A stretch of DNA of 64,000 nucleotides from Cavia porcellus (Eukaryota; Chordata; Mammalia; Rodentia; Caviidae). A model generated the notes under the pieces. The model saw only the letters and a list, made by a program, of their open reading frames with translations, had not been told where the DNA came from and searched no databases. Below are positions 13,852 to 25,455 of the stretch, in pieces; positions within the stretch are counted from its first letter, which is position 1; the number at the start of each line of letters is the position of its first letter. The position numbers were made by a program, and so were the translations under genes. Location: contig NW_026947546.1 of the NCBI RefSeq assembly GCF_034190915.1, positions 620,001 to 684,000 of the forward strand, written 5' to 3'.

Positions 13852-13918
13852 CGTGATGTTTTTCTCACTCCTACTAGTGAATGTAATGTAACACACACCC
13901 ATACAATGCGCACCACCC
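13852..13918 (+). repeat. Representative consensus monomer (67 bp)
   Basis: This unit carries what looks like the commonest base at every position and serves as the coordinate reference. Positions 1-13 are CGTGATGTTTTTC. TCACT at 14-18 and AGTGA at 25-29 form a perfect 5-bp inverted repeat with a 6-nt loop, and ACTAGT is at 22-27. Position 19 is C or G across the array, and positions 32-33 are GT, CT, CC or AT. Positions 40-47 read ACACACAC, 56-61 TGCGCA, and 61-67 ACCACCC. Two CpGs lie at 1-2 and 58-59. Plus-strand stop codons TGA, TAG, TGA, TAA and TAA at 3, 24, 27, 33 and 38 rule out a long plus-strand reading frame. Confidence 0.93.
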
Positions 13919-16128
13919 CGTGATGTTTTTCTCACTCCTACTAGTGAATGTAATGTAACACACACCCATACAATGCGCACCACCCCGTGATGTTTTTCTC
14001 ACTCCTACTAGTGAATCTAATGTAACACACACCCATACAATGCGCACCACCCCGTGATGTTTTTCTAACTGCTACTAGTGAATCTAATGTAGCACACACC
14101 CATACAATGCGCACAACCCCGTGTTGTTTTTCTCACTGCTACTAGTGAATGTAATGTAACACACACCCATACAATGCGCACCACCCCGTGATGTTTTTCT
14201 CACTGCTAATAGTGAATGTAATGTAACACACACCCATACAATGCGCACCACCCCGTGATGTTTTTCTCACTCCTACTAGTGAATGTAATGTAACACACAC
14301 CCATACAATGCGCACCACCCCGTGATGTTTTTCTCACTCCTACTAGTGAATGTAATGTAACACACACCCATACAATGCGCACCACCCCGTGATGTTTTTC
14401 TCACTCCTACTAGTGAATCTAATGTAACACACACCCATACAATGCGCACCACCCCGTGATGTTTTTCTAACTGCTACTAGTGAATCTAATGTAGCACACA
14501 CCCATACAATGCGCACAACCCCGTGTTGTTTTTCTCACTGCTACTAGTGAATGTAATGTAACACACACCCATACAATGCGCACCACCCCGTGATGTTTTT
14601 CTCACTGCTACTAGTGAATGTAATTTAACACACACCCATACAATGCGCACCACCCCGTGATGTTTTTCTCAATCCTACTAGTGAATGTAATGTAACACAC
14701 ACCCATACAATGCGAACCACCCCGTGATGTTTTTCTCACTCCTACTAGTGAATCCAATGTAACACACACCCATACAATGCGCACCACACCGTGATGTTTT
14801 TCTCACTCCTACTAGTGAATCTAATGTCACACACACCCATACAACGCTCACCACCCCGTGATGTTTTTCTCACTCCTACTAGTGAATGTAATGTAACACA
14901 CACCCATACAATGCGCACCACCCCGTGATCTTTTTATCACTCCTACTAGTGAATCTAATGTAACACACACCCATACAATGCGCACCACCCCGTGATGTTT
15001 TTCTCACTCCTACTAGTGAATCTAATGTAACACACACCCATACAATGCGCACCACCCCGTGATGTTTTTCTCACTCCTACTAGTGAATCTAATGTAACAC
15101 ACACCCATACAATGCGCACCACCCCGTGATGTTTTTCTCACTGCTACTAGTGAATCTAATGTAACACACACCCATACAATGCGCACCACCCCGTGATGTT
15201 TTTCTCACTCCTACTAGTGAATCTAATGTAACACACACCCATACAATGCGCACCACCCCGTGATGTTTTTCTAACTGCTACTAGTGAATCTAATGTAGCA
15301 CACACCCATACAATGCGCACCACCCCGTGATGTTTTTCTCACTGCTACTAGTGAATGTAATGTAAAACACACCCATACAATGCGCACCACCCCGTGATGT
15401 TTTTCTCACTGCTACTAGTGAATCTAATGTAACACACACCCATACAATGCGCACCACCCCCTGATGTTTTTCTCACTGCTACTAGTGAATCTAATGTAAC
15501 ACACACCCATACAATGCGCACCACCCCGTGATGTTTTTCTCACTGCTACTAGTGAATCTAATGTAACACACACCCATACAATGCGCACCACCCCGTGATG
15601 TTTTTCTCACTGCTACTAGTGAATGTAATGTAACACACACCCATACAATGCGCACCACCCGTGATGTTTTTCTCACTCCTACTAGTGAATGTAATGTAAC
15701 ACACACCCATACAATGCGCACCACCCCGTGATGTTTTTCTCACTCCTACTAGTGAATGTAACGTAACACACACCCATACAATGCGCACCACCCCGTGATG
15801 TTTTTCTCACTCCTACTAGTGAATCCAATGTAACACACACCCATACAATGCGCACCACCGCGTGATGTTTTTCTCACTCCTACTAGTGAATCCAATGTAA
15901 CACACACCCATACAATGCGCACCACCCCGTGATGTTTTTCTCACTCCTACTAGTGAATCCAATGTAACACACACCCATACAATGCGCACCACCCCGTGAT
16001 GTTTTTCTCACTCCTACTAGTGAATCCAATGTAACACACACCCATACAATGCGCACCACTCCGTGTTGTTTTTCTCACTGCTACTAGTGAATCTAATGTA
16101 ACACACACCCATACAATGCGCACCACCC
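13919..16128 (+). repeat. Higher-order repeat copy B1 (2210 bp)
   Basis: Thirty-three units, one of 66 bp (15594-15659). Positions 13919-15860 match 16129-18070 at an offset of exactly 2210, including rare variants TGTCACAC with CAACGCTC and GATCTTTTTATCAC. The last part (15861-16128) matches 19745-20012 instead, at an offset of 3884. Confidence 0.88.
15594..15659 (+). repeat. 66-bp monomer marking the B-type higher-order repeat
   Basis: One C is missing from the terminal C run (CACCACCCGTGATG). The same short unit is at 17804-17869, 19478-19543, 29674-29739, 32822-32887 and 37377-37442, always in the same neighbourhood of variants, so it is a useful identity tag for the duplicated segments. 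The base loss shifts the minus-strand frame and creates the overlapping 77-codon open frames seen at each of these places. Confidence 0.9.
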
Positions 16129-18070
16129 CGTGATGTTTTTCTCACTCCTACTAGTGAATGTAATGTAACACACACCCATACAATGCGCACCACCCCGTGA
16201 TGTTTTTCTCACTCCTACTAGTGAATCTAATGTAACACACACCCATACAATGCGCACCACCCCGTGATGTTTTTCTAACTGCTACTAGTGAATCTAATGT
16301 AGCACACACCCATACAATGCGCACAACCCCGTGTTGTTTTTCTCACTGCTACTAGTGAATGTAATGTAACACACACCCATACAATGCGCACCACCCCGTG
16401 ATGTTTTTCTCACTGCTAATAGTGAATGTAATGTAACACACACCCATACAATGCGCACCACCCCGTGATGTTTTTCTCACTCCTACTAGTGAATGTAATG
16501 TAACACACACCCATACAATGCGCACCACCCCGTGATGTTTTTCTCACTCCTACTAGTGAATGTAATGTAACACACACCCATACAATGCGCACCACCCCGT
16601 GATGTTTTTCTCACTCCTACTAGTGAATCTAATGTAACACACACCCATACAATGCGCACCACCCCGTGATGTTTTTCTAACTGCTACTAGTGAATCTAAT
16701 GTAGCACACACCCATACAATGCGCACAACCCCGTGTTGTTTTTCTCACTGCTACTAGTGAATGTAATGTAACACACACCCATACAATGCGCACCACCCCG
16801 TGATGTTTTTCTCACTGCTACTAGTGAATGTAATTTAACACACACCCATACAATGCGCACCACCCCGTGATGTTTTTCTCAATCCTACTAGTGAATGTAA
16901 TGTAACACACACCCATACAATGCGAACCACCCCGTGATGTTTTTCTCACTCCTACTAGTGAATCCAATGTAACACACACCCATACAATGCGCACCACACC
17001 GTGATGTTTTTCTCACTCCTACTAGTGAATCTAATGTCACACACACCCATACAACGCTCACCACCCCGTGATGTTTTTCTCACTCCTACTAGTGAATGTA
17101 ATGTAACACACACCCATACAATGCGCACCACCCCGTGATCTTTTTATCACTCCTACTAGTGAATCTAATGTAACACACACCCATACAATGCGCACCACCC
17201 CGTGATGTTTTTCTCACTCCTACTAGTGAATCTAATGTAACACACACCCATACAATGCGCACCACCCCGTGATGTTTTTCTCACTCCTACTAGTGAATCT
17301 AATGTAACACACACCCATACAATGCGCACCACCCCGTGATGTTTTTCTCACTGCTACTAGTGAATCTAATGTAACACACACCCATACAATGCGCACCACC
17401 CCGTGATGTTTTTCTCACTCCTACTAGTGAATCTAATGTAACACACACCCATACAATGCGCACCACCCCGTGATGTTTTTCTAACTGCTACTAGTGAATC
17501 TAATGTAGCACACACCCATACAATGCGCACCACCCCGTGATGTTTTTCTCACTGCTACTAGTGAATGTAATGTAAAACACACCCATACAATGCGCACCAC
17601 CCCGTGATGTTTTTCTCACTGCTACTAGTGAATCTAATGTAACACACACCCATACAATGCGCACCACCCCCTGATGTTTTTCTCACTGCTACTAGTGAAT
17701 CTAATGTAACACACACCCATACAATGCGCACCACCCCGTGATGTTTTTCTCACTGCTACTAGTGAATCTAATGTAACACACACCCATACAATGCGCACCA
17801 CCCCGTGATGTTTTTCTCACTGCTACTAGTGAATGTAATGTAACACACACCCATACAATGCGCACCACCCGTGATGTTTTTCTCACTCCTACTAGTGAAT
17901 GTAATGTAACACACACCCATACAATGCGCACCACCCCGTGATGTTTTTCTCACTCCTACTAGTGAATGTAACGTAACACACACCCATACAATGCGCACCA
18001 CCCCGTGATGTTTTTCTCACTCCTACTAGTGAATCCAATGTAACACACACCCATACAATGCGCACCACCG
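16129..18070 (+). repeat. Higher-order repeat copy B2
   Basis: Tandem partner of 13919-15860. It carries the same 66-bp unit (17804-17869) and the same rare variants. It ends at a unit boundary where the array jumps to a third copy, which resumes at the pattern of 16397. Confidence 0.88.
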
Positions 18071-20012
18071 CGTGATGTTTTTCTCACTGCTACTAGTGAA
18101 TGTAATGTAACACACACCCATACAATGCGCACCACCCCGTGATGTTTTTCTCACTCCTACTAGTGAATGTAATGTAACACACACCCATACAATGCGCACC
18201 ACCCCGTGATGTTTTTCTCACTCCTACTAGTGAATGTAATGTAACACACACCCATACAATGCGCACCACCCCGTGATGTTTTTCTCACTCCTACTAGTGA
18301 ATCTAATGTAACACACACCCATACAATGCGCACCACCCCGTGATGTTTTTCTAACTGCTACTAGTGAATCTAATGTAGCACACACCCATACAATGCGCAC
18401 AACCCCGTGTTGTTTTTCTCACTGCTACTAGTGAATGTAATGTAACACACACCCATACAATGCGCACCACCCCGTGATGTTTTTCTCACTGCTACTAGTG
18501 AATGTAATTTAACACACACCCATACAATGCGCACCACCCCGTGATGTTTTTCTCAATCCTACTAGTGAATGTAATGTAACACACACCCATACAATGCGAA
18601 CCACCCCGTGATGTTTTTCTCACTCCTACTAGTGAATCCAATGTAACACACACCCATACAATGCGCACCACACCGTGATGTTTTTCTCACTCCTACTAGT
18701 GAATCTAATGTCACACACACCCATACAACGCTCACCACCCCGTGATGTTTTTCTCACTCCTACTAGTGAATGTAATGTAACACACACCCATACAATGCGC
18801 ACCACCCCGTGATCTTTTTATCACTCCTACTAGTGAATCTAATGTAACACACACCCATACAATGCGCACCACCCCGTGATGTTTTTCTCACTGCTACTAG
18901 TGAATCTAATGTAACACACACCCATACAATGCGCACCACCCCGTGATGTTTTTCTCACTCCTACTAGTGAATCTAATGTAACACACACCCATACAATGCG
19001 CACCACCCCGTGATGTTTTTCTCACTGCTACTAGTGAATCTAATGTAACACACACCCATACAATGCGCACCACCCCGTGATGTTTTTCTCACTCCTACTA
19101 GTGAATCTAATGTAACACACACCCATACAATGCGCACCACCCCGTGATGTTTTTCTAACTGCTACTAGTGAATCTAATGTAGCACACACCCATACAATGC
19201 GCACCACCCCGTGATGTTTTTCTCACTGCTACTAGTGAATGTAATGTAAAACACACCCATACAATGCGCACCACCCCGTGATGTTTTTCTCACTGCTACT
19301 AGTGAATCTAATGTAACACACACCCATACAATGCGCACCACCCCCTGATGTTTTTCTCACTGCTACTAGTGAATCTAATGTAACACACACCCATACAATG
19401 CGCACCACCCCGTGATGTTTTTCTCACTGCTACTAGTGAATCTAATGTAACACACACCCATACAATGCGCACCACCCCGTGATGTTTTTCTCACTGCTAC
19501 TAGTGAATGTAATGTAACACACACCCATACAATGCGCACCACCCGTGATGTTTTTCTCACTCCTACTAGTGAATGTAATGTAACACACACCCATACAATG
19601 CGCACCACCCCGTGATGTTTTTCTCACTCCTACTAGTGAATGTAACGTAACACACACCCATACAATGCGCACCACCCCGTGATGTTTTTCTCACTCCTAC
19701 TAGTGAATCCAATGTAACACACACCCATACAATGCGCACCACCGCGTGATGTTTTTCTCACTCCTACTAGTGAATCCAATGTAACACACACCCATACAAT
19801 GCGCACCACCCCGTGATGTTTTTCTCACTCCTACTAGTGAATCCAATGTAACACACACCCATACAATGCGCACCACCCCGTGATGTTTTTCTCACTCCTA
19901 CTAGTGAATCCAATGTAACACACACCCATACAATGCGCACCACTCCGTGTTGTTTTTCTCACTGCTACTAGTGAATCTAATGTAACACACACCCATACAA
20001 TGCGCACCACCC
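18071..20012 (+). repeat. Higher-order repeat copy B3
   Basis: Matches 16397 onward at an offset of 1674, then from 19745 follows the tail of copy B1 (15861-16128), which copy B2 lacks. Its 66-bp unit is 19478-19543. The patchwork of B1 and B2 features is what unequal exchange between misaligned copies would leave. Confidence 0.86.
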
Positions 20013-23000
20013 CGTGATGTTTTTCTCAATCCTACTAGTGAATGTAATGTAACACACACCCATAAAATGCGCACCACCCCGTGATGTTTTTCTCAATCCT
20101 ACTAGTGAATGTAATGTAACACACACCCATACAATGCGCACCACCCCGTGATGTTTTTCTCACTCCTACTAGTGAATGTAATGTAACACACACCCATACA
20201 ATGCGAACCACCCCGTGATATTTTTCTCACTCCTACTAGTGAATCCAATGTAACACACACCCATACAATGCGCACCACCCCGTGATGTTTTTCTCACTCC
20301 TACTAGTGAATCCAATGTAACACACACCCATACAATGCGCACCACCCCGTGATGTTTTTCTCACTGCTACTAGTGAATGTAATGTAACACACACCCATAC
20401 AATGCGCACCACCCCGTGATGTTTTTCTCACTCCTACTAGTGAATCCAATGTAACACACACCCATACAATGCGCACCACCCCGTGATGTTTTTCTCACTC
20501 CTACTAGTGAATCCAATGTAACACACACCCATACAATGCGCACCACCCCGTGATGTTTTTCTCACTGCTACTAGTGAATGTAATGTAACACACACCCATA
20601 CAATGCGCACCACCCCGTGATGTTTTTCTCACTCCTACTATTGAATGTAATGTAACACACACCCATACAATGCGCACCACCCCGTGATGTTTTTCTCACT
20701 CCTACTAGTGAATGTAATGTAACACACACCCATACAATGCGCACCACCCCGTGATGTTTTTCTCACTCCTACTAGTGTATCTAATGTAACACACACCCAT
20801 ACAATGCGCACCACCCCGTGATGTTTTTCTCACTGCTACTAGTGAATCTAATGTAACACACACCCATACAATGCGCACCACCCCGTGATGTTTTTCTCAC
20901 TCCTACTAGTGAATCTAATGTAACACACACCCATACAATGCGCACCACCCCGTGATGTTTTTCTAACTGCTACTAGTGAATCTAATGTAGCACACACCCA
21001 TACAATGCGCACAACCCCGTGTTGTTTTTCTCACTGCTACTAGTGAATGTAATGTAACACACACCCATACAATGCGCACCACCCCGTGATGTTTTTCTCA
21101 CTGCTACTAGTGAATGTAATGTAAAACACACCCATACAATGCGCACCACCCCGTGATGTTTTTCTCACTGCTACCAGTGAATGTAATGTAACACACACCC
21201 ATACAATGCGCACCACCCCGTGATGTTTTTCTCACTGCTACTAGTGAATGTAATGTAACACACACCCATACAATGCGCACCACCCCGTGATGTTTTTCTC
21301 ACTCCTACTAGTGAATGTAATGTAACACACACCCATACAATGCGCACCACCCCGTGATGTTTTTCTCACTCCTACTAGTGAATGTAATGTAACACACACC
21401 CATACAATGCGCACCACCCCGTGATGTTTTTCTCACTCCTACTAGTGAATCTAATGTAACACACACCCATACAATGCGCACCACCCCGTGATGTTTTTCT
21501 AACTGCTACTAGTGAATCTAATGTAGCACACACCCATACAATGCGCACAACCCCGTGTTGTTTTTCTCACTGCTACTAGTGAATGTAATGTAACACACAC
21601 CCATACAATGCGCACCACCCCGTGATGTTTTTCTCACTGCTACTAGTGAATGTAATTTAACACACACCCATACAATGCGCACCACCCCGTGATGTTTTTC
21701 TCAATCCTACTAGTGAATGTAATCTAACACACACCCATACAATGCGAACCACCCCATGATGTTTTTCTCACTCCTACTAGTGAATCCAATGTAACACACA
21801 CCCATACAATGCGCACCACACCGTGATGTTTTTCTCACTCCTACTAGTGAATCTAATGTCACACACACCCATACAACGCGCACCACCCCGTGATGTTTTT
21901 CTCACTCCTACTAGTGAATGTAATGTAACACACACCCATACAATGCGCACCACCCCGTGATGTTTTTCTCCCTCCTACTAGTGAATGTAATGTAACACAC
22001 ACCCATACAATGCGCACCACCCCGTGATGTTTTTCTCACTCCTACTAGTGAATGTAATGTAAAACACACCCATACAATGCGCACCACCCCGTGATGTTTT
22101 TCTCACTCCTACTAGTGAATCCAATGTAACACACACCCATACAATGCGCACCACTCCGTGTTGTTTTTCTCACTGCTACTAGTGAATCTAATGTAACACA
22201 CACCCATACAATGCGCACCACCCCGTGATGTTTTTCTCAATCCTACTAGTGAATGTAATGTAACACACACCCATAAAATGCGCACCACCCCGTGATGTTT
22301 TTCTCAATCCTACTAGTGAATGTAATGTAACACACACCCATACAATGCGCACCACCCCGTGATGTTTTTCTCACTCCTACTAGTGAATGTAATGTAACAC
22401 ACACCCATACAATGCGAACCACCCCGTGATATTTTTCTCACTCCTACTAGTGAATCCAATGTAACACACACCCATACAATGCGCACCTCCCCGTGATGTT
22501 TTTCTCACTCCTACTAGTGAATCCAATGTAACACACACCCATACAATGCGCACCACCCCGTGATGTTTTTCTCACTCCTACTAGTGAATCCAATGTAACA
22601 CACCCATACAATGCGCACCACCCCGTGATGTTTTTCTCACTCCTACTAGTGAATCCAATGTAACACACACCCATACAATGCGCACCACCCCGTGATGTTT
22701 TTCTCACTCCTACTAGTGAATCCAATGTAACACACACCCATACAATGTGCACCACCCCGTGATGTTTTTCTCACTCCTACTAGTGAATGTAATGTAACAC
22801 ACACCCATACAATGCGCACCACCCCGTGATGTTTTTCTCACTCCTACTAGTGAATGTAATGTAACACACACCCATACAATGCGCACCACCCCGTGATGTT
22901 TTTCTAACTCCTACTAGTGAATGTAATGTAACACACACCCATAAAATGCGCACCACCCCGTGATGTTTTTCTCACTCCTACTAGTGAATGTAATGTAACA

Positions 23001-24498
23001 CACACCCATACAATGCGCACCACCCCGTGATGTTTTTCTCACTCCTACTAGTGAATGTAATGTAAGACACACCCATACAATGCGCACCACCCCGTGATGT
23101 TTTTCTCACTGCTACTAGTGAATCTAATGTAACACACACCCATACAATGCGCACCACCCCGTGATGTTTTTCTCACTGCTACTAGTGAATCTAATGTAAC
23201 ACACACCCATACAATGCGCACCACCCCGTGATGTTTTTCTAACTGCTACTAGTGAATCTAATGTAACACACACACATACAATGCGCACCACCCCGTGTTG
23301 TTTTTCTCACTGCTACTAGTGAATGTAATGTAAAACACACCCAGACAATGCGCACCGCCCCGTGATGTTTTTCTCACTGCTACTAGTGAATGTAATGTAA
23401 CACACACCCATACGATGCGCACCACCCCGTGATGTTTTTCTCACTGCTACTAGTGAATCTAATGTAACACACACCCATACAATGCGCACCACAGCGTGAT
23501 GTTTTTCTCACTCCTACTAGTGAATCTAATGTAACACACACCCATACAATGCGCACCACAGCGTGATGTTTTTCTCACTCCTACTAGTGAATGTAATGTA
23601 ACACACACCCATACAATGCGCACCACCCCGTGATGTTTTTCTCACTCCTACTAGTGAATGTAATGTAACACACACCCATACAATGCGCACCACCCCGTGA
23701 TGTTTTTCTCACTGCTACTAGTGAATCTAATGTAACACACACCCATACAATGCGCACCACCCCGTGATGTTTTTCTCACTGCTACTAGTGAATCTAATGT
23801 AACACACACCCATACAATGCGCACCACCCCGTGATGTTTTTCTCACTGATACTAGTGAATCTAATGTAACACACACCCATACAATGCGCACCACCCCGTG
23901 ATGTTTTTCTAACTGCTACTAGTGAATCTAATGTAACACACACCCATACATTGTGCACCACCCCGTGTTGTTTTTCTCACTGCTACTAGTGAATGTAATG
24001 TAAAACACACCCATACAATGCGCACCACACCGTGATGTTTTTCTCACTGCTACTAGTGAATGTAATGTAACACACACCCATATAATGCGCACCACCCCGT
24101 GATGTTTTTCTCACTGCTACTAGTGAATCTAATGTAACACACACCCATACAATGCGCACCACCCCGTGATGTTTTTCTCACTGCTACTAGTGAATCTAAT
24201 GTAACACACACCCATACAATGCGCACCACAGCGTGATGTTTTTCTCACTCCTACTAGTGAATGTAATGTAACACACACCCATACAATGCGCACCACCCCG
24301 TGATGTTTTTCTCAATCCTACTAGTGAATGTAATGTAACACACACCCATACAATGCGCACCCCCCGTGATGTTTTTCTCACTCCTACTAGTGAATGTAAT
24401 GTAACACACACCCATACAATGCGCACCACCCCGTGATGTTTTTCTCACTCCTACTAGTGAATCTAATGTAACACACACCCATACAATGCGCACCACCC
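20013..24498 (+). repeat. Block D: bridge between B-type and insert-bearing regions
   Basis: Starts with CAATCCTAC units, one with AAAATG, like 12.8 kb. It holds three extra units (201 bp) near 20.4-20.6 kb compared with 12.8-13.9 kb and 37.9-38.4 kb. It contains a 65-bp TAACACACCCATAC unit near 22602 and a 66-bp unit with a run of six C near 24361. From 21.4 kb it is paralleled at 39.1 kb onward (offset 17698). No gene seen. Confidence 0.85.
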
Positions 24499-24641
24499 CG
24501 CGATGTTTTTCAGAAACCTATCCTACATTGCCACTGCATGTTCCCTGACCTCCCAATGCTGACCACCCCGCGGGGCTTTTCTCCATCCTACATTGCCACT
24601 CACTGCCTTTCCTCATTCAGACCCTCCGATTCACACCAACC
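24499..24641 (+). repeat. 143-bp diverged dimer insert, copy 1
   Basis: Two strongly diverged, monomer-like modules replace normal units in register: D1 (70 bp, to 24568), starting CGCGATGTTTTTCAG, and D2 (73 bp, from 24569), starting CGCGGGGCTTTTC. Both contain the same 16 bases ATCCTACATTGCCACT, and both end like the monomer (CACCACCCC / CACACCAACCC). The perfect palindrome CCCCGCGGGG spans the D1/D2 junction at 24566-24575. The next unit is a CCTATTAG variant. No terminal inverted repeats or target-site duplication are visible, so this looks like relic monomers rather than a transposon. Confidence 0.93.
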
Positions 24642-25312
24642 CGTGATGTTTTTCTCACTCCTATTAGTGAATATAATGTAACACACACCCATACAATGCG
24701 CACCACCCCGTGATGTTTTTCTCACTCCTACTAGGGAATGTAATGTAACACACACCCATACAATGCGCACCACCCCGTGATGTTTTTCTCATTCCTACTA
24801 GTGAATGTAATGTAACACACACCCATACAATGCGCACCACCCCTTTGATGTTTTTCTCACTCCTACTAGTGAATGTAATGTAACACACACCCATGCAATG
24901 CGCATCACCCCGTGATGTTTTTCTCACTCCTACTAGTGAATCTAATGTAACACACACCCATACAATGCGCACCACCCCGTGATGTTTTTCTCACTCCTAC
25001 TAGTGAATGTAATGTAACACACACCCATACAATGCGCACCACCCCGTGATGTTTTTCTCACTCCTACTAGTGAATGTAATGTAACACACACCCATACAAT
25101 GCGCACCACCCCGTGATGTTTTTCTCACTCCTACTAGTGAATGTAATGTAACACACACCCATACAATGCGCACCACCCCGTGATGTTTTTCTTAATCCTA
25201 TTACTGAATGTAATGTAACACACACCCATACAATGCGCACCACCCCGTGATGTTTTTCTCACTCCTACTAGTGAATCTAATGTAACACACACCCATACAA
25301 TGCGCACCACCC
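24499..25312 (+). repeat. 814-bp compound unit: dimer insert plus ten monomers
   Basis: The 143-bp insert and ten monomers (one of 68 bp, with CCCCTTTGATG near 24841) form a unit that starts again at 25313. The following CCTATTAG, CTAGGG and GCAATGCGCATCACC variants recur at matching places. The pattern stops matching after about 25170/25980. The pair recurs as a whole at 41930-42743. Confidence 0.85.
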
Positions 25313-25455
25313 CGCGATGTTTTTCAGAAACCTATCCTACATTGCCACTGCATGTTCCCTGACCTCCCCATGCTGACCACCCCGCGGGGCTTTTCTCCAT
25401 CCTACATTGCCACTCACTGCCTTTCCTCATTCAGACCCTCCGATTCACACCAACC
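25313..25455 (+). repeat. 143-bp diverged dimer insert, copy 2
   Basis: Same two modules (70 + 73 bp), 814 bp after copy 1. It differs from copy 1 at CTCCCCATG against CTCCCAATG. It is followed, like copy 1, by CCTATTAG and CTAGGG units. Confidence 0.93.

Larger units (their letters stand above)
9971..13918 (+). repeat. Block B: mixed-variant monomers, weak higher-order structure
   Basis: About 59 units mixing CCTAC and GCTAC types, with scattered CAATCCTAC, GCGAACC and GTGTTG variants. The compound marker CTAACTGCTAC, then TAGCACACACC, then ACAACCCCGTGTTG first appears near 11390. Several units are unusually diverged (10105, about 10586). No clean long duplicate inside the block was found, but about 12.8-13.9 kb resembles 20.0-21.3 kb at offsets of 7233 and then 7434. 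No gene. Confidence 0.85.

Noticed and set aside
24499..24641. Transposon or SINE insertion
   Set aside because: No terminal inverted repeats, poly-A tail, target duplication or internal promoter boxes. The element is in register with the monomers and both modules resemble them.
24499..24641. tRNA or small RNA gene inside the 143-bp dimer
   Set aside because: No cloverleaf, no B-box of the GGTTCGA type, and no conserved stem other than the 10-bp GC palindrome.
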